From the NCBI RefSeq assembly GCF_009741735.1, contig NZ_WHOH01000001.1, forward strand, positions 1,736,001-1,800,000: a stretch of 64,000 nt of DNA, read 5' to 3'. The stretch is from Lentibacillus sp. JNUCC-1. GTDB lineage: Bacteria > Bacillota > Bacilli > Bacillales > Amphibacillaceae. Position numbers and translations under genes: made by a program. Below are positions 9,571 to 19,034 of this stretch, in pieces; position 1 is the stretch's first letter; every line of letters begins with the position of its first letter. Under the pieces are notes generated by a model. That model did not search any database and was not told the origin of the DNA. It saw nothing but the letters and a program-made list of their open reading frames with translations.

Positions 9571-10947
9571 TTATTTTCCTAAACAGAACTGGGAAAAAAG
9601 CTGGTCAATCAAGCTGTCACTTGCGGTATCACCGATGATTTCACCGAGAAATTCCCACGTTCTCGTCACGTCAATTTGTACAATGTCAAGCGGCATGCCC
9701 ATCTCTAAACTATTCGTGGCATCTTCAAGTGCCGCTTTTGCTTGTTTCAGCAGCTGGATATGCCTCACGTTTGATACATAAGTCATATCCCCTGTCTCAA
9801 TATTTCCGGCAAAAAAGATCTCGGCAATTGCTTCTTCCAACTCATCCACACCTTTTGCATCAATCAGCGCCGTTTCCACAACAGGATGGTTGCCGGAAAG
9901 TGCTTTAACATGTTCAAGATCAAGCTTTTTCGGCAGGTCGGTTTTGTTAATAATTACGATATAGTCCAGATCTCCAATCAGTTCCAGCAACTGCCGGTCC
10001 TCATCAGACAATGGCTCATTATGGTTCAAAACGAAAAGAATCAAATCCGACTGTTTTAAAGCCTGACGCGATCTTTCTACCCCAATCTTCTCCACGATAT
10101 CTTCAGTTTCCCGAATACCCGCAGTATCGACAAGTTTCAAAGGTACCCCGCGTACATTCACGTATTCTTCAATCACATCCCGTGTTGTGCCCGGCACCTC
10201 AGTCACAATGGCTTTATTCTCCTGGGCCAACGCGTTCAATAGAGATGATTTTCCAACGTTGGGCCTTCCGATAATTGCGGTGGCAATACCTTCACGCAAA
10301 ATCTTGCCCTGTTTAGCGACTGTCAGCAGTTCTTCTATATCGTCGTGCACTTTTTTCGTTTTCTCCCGCATCATGTCATGGGTCATTTCTTCCACATCGT
10401 CATACTCAGGATAATCGATATTCACTTCCACGTGTGCAACTGTTTCCAGCAATTCCTGACGATACTTGCGGATCAGGTCTGACAGTCTGCCTTCCATTTG
10501 GTTTAGAGCCACCGACATGGCTTTATCTGTCTTGGCACGAATCAGATCCATAACCGCTTCTGCCTGTGACAGATCAATCCGACCGTTCAAGAAGGCTCGT
10601 TTCGTGAATTCTCCTGGTTCAGCAAGGCGCGCACCGCTTGAGAGCAAGATATCCAGCACCCGATTGACAGCCGTGAGTCCCCCATGACAATTGATCTCAA
10701 CAATATCTTCTCGGGTAAAGGTTTTTGGGGCCCGCATGACAGATACCATAACCTCTTCTGCAACATTTCCCGTTTCCGGATCTAGAACTTTACCATAATG
10801 AATGGTGTGTGAAGCAGCTTCCTCGAGCGGTTTTCCGGAAAAAACACCCGTAGCAATTGTTATAGCTTCTGGCCCGCTTAAACGAACAATGGAAATGGCC
10901 CCTTCACCTATAGGTGTGGAAATTGCCGTAATCGTATCTGTCTCCAT
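9571..10947 (-). CDS. mnmE: tRNA modification GTPase MnmE
   Basis: A 458-residue GTPase (TrmE/ThdF), partner of MnmG. It has an N-terminal formyl-THF-binding domain ([19 protein letters not shown]), a helical domain, and an inserted G domain with [24 protein letters not shown] and NKTDLP. The C-terminal CLGK motif carries the catalytic Cys. The frame is open 15 codons further upstream, but gaaggaaggtg places the start at ATG 10947. Upstream are DnaA boxes (11024-11141) and repeat copy B, which separate the operon from jag. Confidence 0.97.
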   Translation of the reverse strand: METDTITAISTPIGEGAISIVRLSGPEAITIATGVFSGKPLEEAASHTIHYGKVLDPETGNVAEEVMVSVMRAPKTFTREDIVEINCHGGLTAVNRVLDILLSSGARLAEPGEFTKRAFLNGRIDLSQAEAVMDLIRAKTDKAMSVALNQMEGRLSDLIRKYRQELLETVAHVEVNIDYPEYDDVEEMTHDMMREKTKKVHDDIEELLTVAKQGKILREGIATAIIGRPNVGKSSLLNALAQENKAIVTEVPGTTRDVIEEYVNVRGVPLKLVDTAGIRETEDIVEKIGVERSRQALKQSDLILFVLNHNEPLSDEDRQLLELIGDLDYIVIINKTDLPKKLDLEHVKALSGNHPVVETALIDAKGVDELEEAIAEIFFAGNIETGDMTYVSNVRHIQLLKQAKAALEDATNSLEMGMPLDIVQIDVTRTWEFLGEIIGDTASDSLIDQLFSQFCLGK

Positions 10948-11023
10948 CAGCCGCACCTTCCTTCTTTCTAATCTATTCCCATCTATATACAATACGAATT
11001 GAGCTTCATTTCAACATTAGTGC

Positions 11024-11141
11024 CTATCCACATGTAGACAAGTCACTAACTAAATAGAATACCATAAAAAACGACAAAAATAAATCTATCCACACAAATA
11101 AATTTTACCAATAGACGAGAGAGTTATACACATGTGGATAA
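11024..11141. promoter_or_regulatory. Small DnaA-box cluster upstream of mnmE
   Basis: Two exact boxes lie back to back: TTATACACA at 11124-11132 (+) and TGTGGATAA at 11133-11141 (-). Two one-mismatch boxes, CTATCCACA, lie at 11024-11032 and 11086-11094. The spacer is AT-rich. It is about 2.9 kb from the main oriC cluster and may titrate DnaA or regulate the mnmE operon. Role inferred. Confidence 0.75.
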
Positions 11142-11212
11142 TAATAAAACACCCTACCTTAAAGAAACAAAGCTGTTTTAGTACAGATCGTTACCACATT
11201 ATGGCTCAATTT

Positions 11213-11635
11213 CCGTAAACTGCGAACTAAAAAGCATAGTAGGTCAAAACCCATCAACGTATATAAGAGCACCGTGATTTGCGCTCCGGGAAGTCGCTTT
11301 CCGCGGGCACGGCCTTAGCCTCCTCGCTCGCAAAAACCGCTCGCTGTGGGGTCTTCGGACTCGTGCTGTTCCCGCAGGAGTCGACTTCCCTCCGCTCCAA
11401 TCACTCAATGTAATTCAGTGGCTTGGACGGTTCTATTCATATAAGAGTTAGAGAATTAACCCTTCTGACCAAGCTCGGGGAACACACGGAGACTCCTGTG
11501 GGAGGAAAAGCCTCGGTGAGACCCCGGAGGTCGATAGACCGAGGAGGCTCAGCAGCGCCCACTGGACGCGGAGTGTTTTCCCCGAGCGGTTGCCAGAAGC
11601 AGTCATTTCAAGTTTTCACTGGTTCGCAGTTTGTC
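11213..11635 (+). repeat. Dispersed double-hairpin repeat, copy B
   Basis: Complete short-form copy between jag and mnmE. Outer motifs are taaactgcgaac (left) and gttcgcagtttg (right). Half 1 runs from gtgatttgcgctccgggaagtcg to its near complement cgacttccctccgctccaatcac. Half 2 runs from gctcggggaacac to gtgttttccccgagc and has an apical stem GGTC-gata-GACC. It is clearly more GC-rich than the genes around it. No credible reading frame. Confidence 0.88.
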
Positions 11636-11679
11636 CTATTATTTGTTAAGTGTTTTAGAATAGAACCGTAAAAAACGCG

Positions 11680-11717
11680 AAAAACCCGCAAGTGCTGGAT
11701 GGCGCTTGCGGGTTTTT
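11680..11717 (-). terminator. jag operon terminator
   Basis: On the minus strand aaaacccgcaagcgc / gcacttgcgggttttt forms a long stem with a 6-nt loop and a T tail. It ends the rpmH-rnpA-yidC-jag transcript. Confidence 0.9.
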
Positions 11718-11735
11718 ATATGGTTTTATTTGTGA

Positions 11736-12446
11736 TCAGGCTTGGTCTGGTACGATTACCACGTGGCGGTGTGGGTCTCGGCCATCTGAAGTGGTTGTCA
11801 CCCCGGTGTGGCCTTGCAAGGCATTATGAATGATTTTCCGTTCAAATGCAGGCATCGGTTCCAGCGCAACTTTTCGCTTCTTATAAATTGCTTTATCCGC
11901 CATCTTTGCAGCAAGTCCTTCGAGAGATTCCTGGCGCCTTTTCCGGTATCCTTCTGCATCAAGAATAACAGCATAACGGGTATCAGCATGTTTATTGACA
12001 ACCAAATGAACCAAATACTGCATGGCATTCAAAGTCTGGCCGCGTTTGCCAATCAATTTACCGAGGTGATCGCCTTCAAAGGTATAGGTCACATACTGGC
12101 CTTCAACTGTAACCACCACCTGAACGTCCATATTCATCTTAGCAACAACGTTTGTTATAAAATCTTTTCCTGTTTCAATCGGATCGTTCTCATCCATCAG
12201 CTCTTCTTCTGGCTCAGGATGGCTCTCATCAGATGAAGGTGCTTCAGCTGTTTCCGGCTCTTCAGTGTCAGCGTCTTTCGCCATCACTTTCACAAAAGCT
12301 GGCTTTGAGCCAAAGACCCCTAGCAAACCTTTCTTGCCTTCATCAATCACATCAATTTCGACCTGGTCCCGTGTTGTGTTTAACTGCTCTAATGCTGATT
12401 GGACCGCTTCTTCAACAGTTTGTCCGCTAGCAGTTAGTTCTCTCAC
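11736..12446 (-). CDS. jag: RNA-binding protein Jag/KhpB (SpoIIIJ-associated)
   Basis: A 236-residue RNA-binding protein with three parts: an N-terminal Jag domain (GQTVEEAVQSALEQL, KKGLLGVFGSK), an acidic linker rich in Glu/Asp/Pro (about residues 60-90), a KH domain (GKLIGKRGQTLNAMQYL) and a C-terminal R3H region (PMPAFERKIIHNALQ). In other Firmicutes KhpB is linked to cell division and envelope homeostasis and to SpoIIIJ in sporulation. Its start overlaps the yidC stop by 4 bp, so the two are translationally coupled. Confidence 0.96.
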   Translation of the reverse strand: MRELTASGQTVEEAVQSALEQLNTTRDQVEIDVIDEGKKGLLGVFGSKPAFVKVMAKDADTEEPETAEAPSSDESHPEPEEELMDENDPIETGKDFITNVVAKMNMDVQVVVTVEGQYVTYTFEGDHLGKLIGKRGQTLNAMQYLVHLVVNKHADTRYAVILDAEGYRKRRQESLEGLAAKMADKAIYKKRKVALEPMPAFERKIIHNALQGHTGVTTTSDGRDPHRHVVIVPDQA

Positions 12447-13210
12447 TTTTTGTCTCCTCCAGTCTCAGGATCCTTCATCATCGGTTTCCGTATGAAAAGT
12501 GTCTGAGCAACCATGAATATATTACCAACAACCCAGTACAATGCAAGTGCTGCCGGGAAGAAGAAGGCAAACACGGTGATCATAATCGGCATGACATAAA
12601 GCATAATTTGCATTTGCGGGTTTTGTGCTGCCGGGCTTCCGGACATCATCAGTTTCTGCTGCAGGAATGTCGCAGCTCCGGCGATCAACGGCAGAATATA
12701 ATCCGGTGAGTCAAGCGCAAACCATAAGAAGGTCTGTCCTGCTTCAATTCCCTCTGGACGTCTCAACGCATGGAAAAGGGCAATCAGAATCGGCATCTGC
12801 ACAAAGATCGGCAAACACCCGGCAAGCGGGTTGACCCCATGCTTTTGAAAGAGCTGCATCGTTTCCTGCTGCAGTTTCTGCTGGGTGTTGGCATCTTTGG
12901 AACTGTATTTTGCCTGAAGTTCTTTTAACTCAGGCTGTATATCCTGCATGGCTTTTGAACTTTTAAGCTGCTTGACGTTCAAAGGCAGCAGAACAAGACG
13001 AATAATAATCGTTACAACGACAATTGAGATTCCATAACTGCCATTAAACACATCAGCGAAATATCTTAAGGTCAGAACCATTGGCCATACAAACCAATTG
13101 TTCCAGATCCCCTCACTATCTTTTGTTATTGGTTCATTAATGTCCATACAACCGGACAACAACGCAGCAACCGCAATAAAGGCTGCGACGAGCATAAGCT
13201 TTTTGCGCAA
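12443..13210 (-). CDS. yidC: Membrane protein insertase YidC (SpoIIIJ type)
   Basis: Oxa1/YidC insertase that places membrane proteins in the bilayer. It is made as a lipoprotein: lipobox LLSGC with Cys at residue 21. Five membrane helices and the conserved region VNPLAGCLPIFVQMPILIALF, typical of YidC, follow. Next to rnpA and jag it occupies the spoIIIJ position, required in forespore development in B. subtilis. The frame opens at 13240, but aggagg is followed seven bases later by TTG at 13210, giving 255 residues. Confidence 0.95.
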   Translation of the reverse strand: MRKKLMLVAAFIAVAALLSGCMDINEPITKDSEGIWNNWFVWPMVLTLRYFADVFNGSYGISIVVVTIIIRLVLLPLNVKQLKSSKAMQDIQPELKELQAKYSSKDANTQQKLQQETMQLFQKHGVNPLAGCLPIFVQMPILIALFHALRRPEGIEAGQTFLWFALDSPDYILPLIAGAATFLQQKLMMSGSPAAQNPQMQIMLYVMPIMITVFAFFFPAALALYWVVGNIFMVAQTLFIRKPMMKDPETGGDKK

Positions 13211-13306
13211 TTTCGTTCCTCCTAACAAAGACCAAATCATAACCTATGTATATTATATAATGTAAGTTTACCATTAACAGCAGCAAGCAATCCATTAAAA
13301 CCATTA

Positions 13307-13651
13307 CTATTTTTTACGGAATAATCCCTGTTTGGCAAGCAAATGATGAAGACTTCTTTTAATTTCTTCAGCACCGAGATCTTTCGTCGGTTTCCGTGCA
13401 ATGATGACAATGTCATATCCACCTGAAATTCCTGGCGAAAGTGCCTGAAACGCTTCACGCAAATATCGCTTAATCCGATTCCGTGTGACTGCATTACCGA
13501 TCTTTTTCCCAACTGATAACCCGACTCTAAAGTAAGACTGGTCTGGGTTTTCACGGTAATATATGACAAGCTGTCGATTGGCAAAGGTCCGGCCTTTATT
13601 GAATACTGCTTGAAATTCCTTATTTTTCTTGATTCGGAATTGCTTTTTCAT
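13307..13651 (-). CDS. rnpA: Ribonuclease P protein component
   Basis: A 114-residue basic protein that binds RNase P RNA for tRNA 5' maturation. It shows the family core RVGLSVGKKIGNAVTRNRIKRYLREAF (RNR motif) and KKNKEF near the start. ATG 13651 (MKKQFRIKK) has an aagggtg ribosome site; the longer open frame upstream has no support. It lies just after rpmH, separated by a hairpin at the rpmH stop. Confidence 0.95.
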   Translation of the reverse strand: MKKQFRIKKNKEFQAVFNKGRTFANRQLVIYYRENPDQSYFRVGLSVGKKIGNAVTRNRIKRYLREAFQALSPGISGGYDIVIIARKPTKDLGAEEIKRSLHHLLAKQGLFRKK

Positions 13652-13698
13652 CTTGTTCACCCTTACACCTATACAACCCTGATCATTCCATAAAAGTG

Positions 13699-13725
13699 GA
13701 AAAAAGACCACTGAATATCAGTGGC

Positions 13726-13727
<2 letters not shown>
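13699..13727 (-). terminator. Hairpin with T-run between rpmH and rnpA
   Basis: On the minus strand gccactgat / attcagtggtc is followed by tttttt. The stem begins in the rpmH stop codon. It would lower transcription into rnpA relative to rpmH, consistent with the need for more L34 than RnpA (inference). Confidence 0.8.
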
Positions 13728-13860
<133 letters not shown>

Positions 13861-13979
13861 TTATCTTGCACCTCCCCGAGGGATCTCAACAACCCAAGTA
13901 AAAATCAGTCTTAGTCATTATACGTAAATTATACACGCCATGTCAACTTCAAATTGATTCAAATCTCTCTCAGCATGAG

Positions 13980-14330
13980 AAAATATTTTATCCACATAGC
14001 TATTCACAAAGCATGCATCCCCATATTTTCCTCCCCACATATTTTCGACAAGTTAATCACAATATACAGAGCTGTTGACGACTTTTGACCACAAGGGGTG
14101 GAATTTGTGGATAACTGTCGAATAACCGTTGCACCAACAAGCTTTTTTTGATACGATATTGTTGTTTACCTTGTGTATAATTCAATCACTAGTATCTAAT
14201 TATACACAGAGTGTGAACAACATGTGGATAACTATTCACAGCTTTATGATAAAGTTATGCACAATTGTGTGGACGGTGTCGACAACTGATGTTATCCTAT
14301 AAAGACACTATTCCCTCGTATCCACAAGCA
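13980..14330. promoter_or_regulatory. oriC: oriC upstream DnaA-box cluster (rpmH-dnaA)
   Basis: Exact TTATNCACA boxes lie at 13988-13996 (+), 14106-14114 (-), 14172-14180 (-), 14200-14208 (+), 14223-14231 (-) and 14255-14263 (+). Near-matches are at 14000, 14053, 14232 and 14318. Some are paired head to head (14200/14223). This is the dnaA-upstream half of a Bacillus-type bipartite origin. DnaA binding here would also repress dnaA. Confidence 0.93.
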
Positions 14331-14397
14331 CCCCATGTCAGGCTGATCAATTCATTTGTTCGGTTTTATAATTACATAATCGGCATATAACCAGTGA

Positions 14398-14438
14398 CAC
14401 CCTCTTTCAACTGTCATCCGAGAGAGGCTTTTTCTGTC
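14398..14438 (+). terminator. Terminator-like hairpin in the dnaA leader
   Basis: ccctctttc / gagagagg forms a stem with a roughly 11-nt loop, followed by cTTTTTct, 55 bp before the dnaA start. It may stop transcripts entering from the origin or attenuate dnaA. A tataat hexamer at 14367-14372 just upstream is a candidate -10 but lacks a good -35. Confidence 0.5.
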
Positions 14439-14492
14439 ACTCTTATCATATGGAAACATTGATAGATTTATGACCAGAAAGGAGTGACAAGC

Positions 14493-15848
14493 GTGGAAAA
14501 TATTGAAGAGTTATGGGTTGCCACCTTAAAAGAGATAGAAGATAAAATCAGCAAACCAAGTTATGAGACATGGCTCGAGAATACGATGGCCACAGATTTG
14601 GAAGGCGACTTACTAACGGTTACAGCCCCTAATGAATTCGCCAGAGACTGGTTGGAAAACCGTTATACATCGTTAATCAGTGAGATATTAAAAGATCTGA
14701 CAGGTGCAGAGCTAACCGTTAAATTTGTCATCCCGGAAAGAAAAGCTAAAGCTGCTGAAGAAACAGACACAGGTAATGAGACCGTGACGCAGATCAGCGG
14801 ACAGAACGGTACCATTGCCCCTAAAACCATGCTGAATTCAAAATACACATTTGATACGTTCGTTATCGGAGCAGGCAATCGTTTTGCCCATGCTGCATCT
14901 CTGGCTGTCGCTGAAGCACCAGCCAAAGCGTATAACCCACTTTTTATCTATGGTGGTGTCGGCCTGGGAAAAACCCACCTGATGCATGCCATCGGCCATT
15001 ATGTCCAGGAACATAACCCTGGAGCAAATGTGGTTTATTTGTCATCGGAAAAATTCACCAATGAATTCATTAATGCCATTATGGACAATAAAACGATTAA
15101 TTTCCGCAACAAATATCGCAATGCAGACATTCTGCTTATCGATGACATTCAGTTTATAGCCGGGAAGGAATCAACCCAAGAAGAATTCTTTCATACATTT
15201 AACGCATTACATGAGGATAACAAACAGATTATCATTTCCAGTGACCGCCCACCGAAGGAAATACCGACATTGGAAGACAGGCTGAGATCGCGTTTCGAAT
15301 GGGGCCTCATCACTGACATTACACCGCCGGATCTCGAAACACGGACAGCGATTCTTTATAAAAAGGCAAAAGCTGAAGCACTGGATATTCCGGATGAAGT
15401 CATGATTTACATTGCCAATCAAATCGACACCAACATCCGTGAACTGGAAGGCGCACTCATTCGTGTTGTGGCTTACTCGTCACTGGTAAATCAGGATATC
15501 GACGCTTCTCTTGCTGCCGATGCTTTAAAAGACATTATCCCAAGCAGCAGACCGCGTATGATCAACGTCCCTAAAATCCAGCAAATCGTCGGAGAAAAAT
15601 ACAATGTACGCATAGAAGACTTTGCAGCAAAGAAACGGACAAAATCGATTGCATTTCCAAGACAGATTGCCATGTATTTGGCGAGAGAAATGACAGACCT
15701 CTCCCTACCGAAAATTGGCGAAGAATTTGGAGGACGCGATCATACAACAGTCATTCATGCTCATGACAAGATTACCAAACTGCTTGAAAATGATGTCGAA
15801 CTTGAACGCAGCATCGAGGAATTGAAAGAACAGCTAAAATCTGTTTAA
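14493..15848 (+). CDS. dnaA: Chromosomal replication initiator DnaA
   Basis: A 451-residue AAA+ initiator. The domain I start [27 protein letters not shown] matches the family. An Ala/Thr-rich linker is followed by Walker [10 protein letters not shown] (about residue 154), Walker [13 protein letters not shown] and the arginine-finger region LRSRFEWG. Domain IV holds the DnaA-box reader [19 protein letters not shown] at 14484 is open, but the ribosome site aaaggagtg overlaps it, so GTG 14493 is preferred. It is flanked on both sides by its own boxes; dnaN follows. Confidence 0.98.
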   Translation: MENIEELWVATLKEIEDKISKPSYETWLENTMATDLEGDLLTVTAPNEFARDWLENRYTSLISEILKDLTGAELTVKFVIPERKAKAAEETDTGNETVTQISGQNGTIAPKTMLNSKYTFDTFVIGAGNRFAHAASLAVAEAPAKAYNPLFIYGGVGLGKTHLMHAIGHYVQEHNPGANVVYLSSEKFTNEFINAIMDNKTINFRNKYRNADILLIDDIQFIAGKESTQEEFFHTFNALHEDNKQIIISSDRPPKEIPTLEDRLRSRFEWGLITDITPPDLETRTAILYKKAKAEALDIPDEVMIYIANQIDTNIRELEGALIRVVAYSSLVNQDIDASLAADALKDIIPSSRPRMINVPKIQQIVGEKYNVRIEDFAAKKRTKSIAFPRQIAMYLAREMTDLSLPKIGEEFGGRDHTTVIHAHDKITKLLENDVELERSIEELKEQLKSV

Positions 15849-15859
15849 TAGAATTTGAT

Positions 15860-16020
15860 TTATCCACCTGTGAATACCGTGGATGAACAGAACACATTAT
15901 TAACTTTTTATACACATGTGGATATCCACGGGTTGCACACCATCAACAGGGTTATCCACATACTCACAGCCATTATTACTATTACTACTGTTTTTTAAAA
16001 AGAAATATATATAATAATAT
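15860..16020 (+). promoter_or_regulatory. oriC: oriC downstream half: DnaA boxes, DnaA-trio and unwinding region
   Basis: Boxes: TTATACACA 15908-15916 and TTATCCACA 15952-15960 exact, with near-matches at 15860, 15869 and 15917. The 15952 box is followed by a run of three-base units, ATT-ATT-ACT-ATT-ACT-ACT (15972-15989), which fits the DnaA-trio. Then comes a G/C-poor tract (15991-16020), the likely unwinding element. Order and spacing match the B. subtilis incC region. Confidence 0.92.
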
Positions 16021-16041
16021 GCATTCAGGAGGCTTAAAACG

Positions 16042-17175
16042 ATGAAGTTCACAATACAACGTGATCCATTAATTGCGAGTATTCAAGATGTCAGTAAAGC
16101 CATATCACCCAGAACGGCCATTCCAATTTTGACTGGCATGAAACTCGACGTCAGAAACCATGGCGTTACATTGACAGGCAGTGACTCAGATATATCCATC
16201 GAAGCTTTTATCCCAACAGAAGAAAATGGTCTAGTTCAAGTTGAAAACATAGAAGAAGGCTCTATCGTCATCCAATCGAGATATTTTTCCGACATCGTAC
16301 GCAAGCTTCCGGAGAAAACCGTAGAAATCTCAGTGGACGAGCAGCTCCAGGTAACGATCCGCTCGGGTAAAGCCGTTTTTAACTTAAACGGTCAGGATGC
16401 TTCAGAATATCCACAGCTGCCTAAAATCACTGCAGACGAAAGTTTCAGCATTGATATCAGTTTGTTGAAGAATCTCATTAAACAAACCGTGTTTGCTGTG
16501 TCTTCGATGGAAACCCGCCCGATTTTGACAGGCATTAAATGTCAGATGACCAACAATACATTGAATTTCACAGCGACAGACAGCTATAGGCTGGCAGCGC
16601 GTGAGATCCCAGTGGAAGCATCTATTCCGGATTTCACATGTGTGGTACCAGGCAAAAGCATGAGTGAATTAAATAAAATCCTGGATGATTCAGAGGAGCA
16701 AATTGATATCAGTCTGACTAAAAATCAAATTCTCTTTCAGACGCCGCATTTATCCTTTATGTCCCGATTGCTCGAAGGCAATTACCCTGAAACTTCCCGT
16801 CTGATACCGGACGACAGCAAAACAAGTATCCAAGCCAATACAAGACAATTAATTAATACTGTTGACCGTGCTTCCCTTCTAGCACAGACAAATGACAACA
16901 GTGTTGTGAAACTTGTTGCAGAGCCTGACGGAGTTATGGAATTGTCTGGTCATACTCAGGATATTGGTCAAGTGACAGAAGAATTTCCTGCTTTGAATAT
17001 GGAAGGTGAGTCATTAAACATTTCATTCAGCTCGGCTTATATGCTCGATGCGTTAAAAGCCATCGATTCTGAAGAAATTAAAATCGAATTTACAGGCGCT
17101 ATGCGGCCATTCATCATCAGACCAGCAAACGACAATTCCATACTGCAGCTCATCGTCCCAGTCCGGACATACTAA
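16042..17175 (+). CDS. dnaN: DNA polymerase III beta sliding clamp
   Basis: A 377-residue beta clamp with three repeated clamp domains. The start MKFTIQRDPLIASIQDVSKAIS, the AIPILTG motif and the C-terminal FIIRPANDNSILQLIVPVRTY are diagnostic. The ribosome site is aggaggc. It gives processivity to Pol III and recruits clamp-binding proteins. It is followed by a truncated repeat copy and a terminator, so it is transcriptionally separated from yaaA-recF. Confidence 0.98.
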   Translation: MKFTIQRDPLIASIQDVSKAISPRTAIPILTGMKLDVRNHGVTLTGSDSDISIEAFIPTEENGLVQVENIEEGSIVIQSRYFSDIVRKLPEKTVEISVDEQLQVTIRSGKAVFNLNGQDASEYPQLPKITADESFSIDISLLKNLIKQTVFAVSSMETRPILTGIKCQMTNNTLNFTATDSYRLAAREIPVEASIPDFTCVVPGKSMSELNKILDDSEEQIDISLTKNQILFQTPHLSFMSRLLEGNYPETSRLIPDDSKTSIQANTRQLINTVDRASLLAQTNDNSVVKLVAEPDGVMELSGHTQDIGQVTEEFPALNMEGESLNISFSSAYMLDALKAIDSEEIKIEFTGAMRPFIIRPANDNSILQLIVPVRTY

Positions 17176-17211
17176 ACTCATGTTGCTTGTCAAATGACGC
17201 TTACCCTAAGG

Positions 17212-17345
17212 ATTTTATGACTGCTTCTGGCGAGCCCTCGAGGGAAACACTGCGCTTTCCGCGGGGGCTGCTGCGTTTTTGGCCCACGGTAAGCGACTTC
17301 CCGGAGCAGATATCACGGTGCTGTTGAGGCGTTATATAAGTGTTC
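17212..17345 (-). repeat. Dispersed double-hairpin repeat, copy C (deletion derivative)
   Basis: It carries only the outer parts of the body. One end is gactgcttctgg..ccctcgagggaaacactgcgctttccgc (half 2); the other is aagcgacttcccggagca.atcacggtgctgtt (half 1). About two thirds of the element is missing and the terminal CTGCGAAC motifs are not seen. Remnant between dnaN and yaaA. Confidence 0.7.
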
Positions 17346-17365
17346 ATAAATGAAAATACCATATA

Positions 17366-17399
17366 CATCCCTGACCCTTGTTAAGGCCAGGGATTTTTT
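17366..17399 (+). terminator. Terminator after dnaN
   Basis: atccctgaccctt / aaggccagggat hairpin with a short loop, followed by ttttt. It lies 190 bp past dnaN, after the repeat remnant. Confidence 0.85.
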
Positions 17400-17629
17400 A
17401 GCTTATTTTATGGGGGAAAAATGGGAAAGGTGGTAAGTAAAAGAGCTGAAAAATCATTTTTAGGCTATTATATGCGTTTTTTAATGTTTCAAGGGTCATC
17501 CCTTCCAAATACGGTTAAACTTTAGTAAAATAGATATACGGACATTTTAACGGGTTAGTAAGCAATATTAATACATCAGAAATGAGCAATTGGCACGATC
17601 AGATCATTTCAACATGGCAGGTGATTGAG

Positions 17630-17851
17630 ATGCATGAGGAAATTCATATCCAATCCGAGTATATTACGCTCGGGCAATTTATTAAGTTGGCAAACATATT
17701 TGAATCAGGCGGTATTGTTAAAGCTTTTTTGCAAGATGAAGGTGCTGTTGTGAATCATGAACGGGAACATCGCCGTGGGCGCAAGCTTTATCCAGGAGAT
17801 ATCGTGGAAATTGAAGGGGCCGGTACGTTCATTGTCGGCCGTGAATCATAA
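17630..17851 (+). CDS. yaaA: S4-domain RNA-binding protein YaaA (RlbA-like)
   Basis: A 73-residue S4-domain protein, conserved between dnaN and recF in Bacillus and linked to ribosome assembly. YITLGQFIKLANIFESGG, NHEREHRRGRKLYPGDIVEIEG and a final beta strand match the family. An earlier start at 17582 is open, but MHEEIHIQSEY at 17630 aligns with YaaA and follows a ggtga site. Probably the first gene of a yaaA-recF-remB-gyrB-gyrA transcript. Confidence 0.9.
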   Translation: MHEEIHIQSEYITLGQFIKLANIFESGGIVKAFLQDEGAVVNHEREHRRGRKLYPGDIVEIEGAGTFIVGRES

Positions 17852-17905
17852 AGCGCCTATGACCCTGTCATGAATTGACCGATATCAATCAAATGAGGAG
17901 TCCAC

Positions 17906-19021
17906 ATGCATATTGAACAATTGGCATTAAAGCATTTCCGCAACTACCAGTCTCTGGACATGACTTTTAAGAATAAAGTGAATGTCATCATTGGTGAAAA
18001 TGCACAAGGCAAAACGAATCTGATGGAAGCGATGTATACCCTTGCGTTTACAAAATCACATCGGACGTCAAAAGAAAAAGAACTCATTCAATGGGATGCG
18101 GATTTCGCACGCATTGATGGTCGTATTCTTAAACGCAATCAATCGATTCCACTTGACATTACGATTTCTTCCAAAGGCAAAAAAGCCCGCCTGAACAGAC
18201 TGGAACAACGGCGTTTAAGTGATTATATCGGGGCATTGAATATTGTCATGTTTGCCCCGGAAGATCTTGGACTGGTGAAAGGCCCGCCGCAAAATCGGCG
18301 GCGTTTTATCGATATGGAGTTGGGGCAGATCCAGCCGAGATATATTTACCATCTTGGTCTGTATCAAAAAATACTGCGACAACGCAACCACTTGCTGAAG
18401 CAATTACAGCGCGGGCAGACACGGGACAGAACCATGTTACATGTATTGACTGATCAGCTTGCTGTCCATGCTGCGGCACTGCTGTCACGCCGGTTTAAAT
18501 TCCTGGAACGCCTTAGAACGTGGGCGGAACCCATTCATTACAGCATCAGCAGAGAACTGGAAAACCTTGAAATCCTTTATATGCCGACAATAGATGTATC
18601 AGAAGAAACGAATGAGGAAAAAATAGGAAATGCCTACATATCTCATTTTCAATCAATCGAAGACAAAGAAGTTGAACGTGGGACGACATTGATTGGTCCC
18701 CACCGTGATGACCTCGTGTTTCATGTGAATGGCCGGGATGTTCAGACTTATGGATCCCAAGGCCAACAACGCACGACAGCCCTTTCTTTGAAACTGGCAG
18801 AAATTGAATTGATTTATAACGAAATTGGAGAATACCCCATCCTTTTGCTGGATGATGTGCTGAGTGAATTGGACGACTTTCGTCAATCACATCTGCTCAA
18901 TACCATTCAGGGAAAAGTACAAACTTTTGTTTCAACGACAACAGTTGATGGGATAGACCATAAGACATTGCGGGAAGCTGACATTTTTCGGGTGCATGAC
19001 GGAATGATTCGTGAGAGTTGA
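17906..19021 (+). CDS. recF: DNA replication and repair protein RecF
   Basis: A 371-residue SMC-like ATPase. With RecO and RecR it loads RecA at gaps (recR is at 58.9 kb). Walker [11 protein letters not shown] (about residues 30-39), ABC signature [18 protein letters not shown] and Walker [13 protein letters not shown] are all present. [15 protein letters not shown] is the typical start, preceded by tgaggag. The frame overlaps the open region of remB by only a few bases, so the two are co-transcribed. Confidence 0.97.
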   Translation: MHIEQLALKHFRNYQSLDMTFKNKVNVIIGENAQGKTNLMEAMYTLAFTKSHRTSKEKELIQWDADFARIDGRILKRNQSIPLDITISSKGKKARLNRLEQRRLSDYIGALNIVMFAPEDLGLVKGPPQNRRRFIDMELGQIQPRYIYHLGLYQKILRQRNHLLKQLQRGQTRDRTMLHVLTDQLAVHAAALLSRRFKFLERLRTWAEPIHYSISRELENLEILYMPTIDVSEETNEEKIGNAYISHFQSIEDKEVERGTTLIGPHRDDLVFHVNGRDVQTYGSQGQQRTTALSLKLAEIELIYNEIGEYPILLLDDVLSELDDFRQSHLLNTIQGKVQTFVSTTTVDGIDHKTLREADIFRVHDGMIRES

Positions 19022-19034
19022 GGAGGAGATTAAC

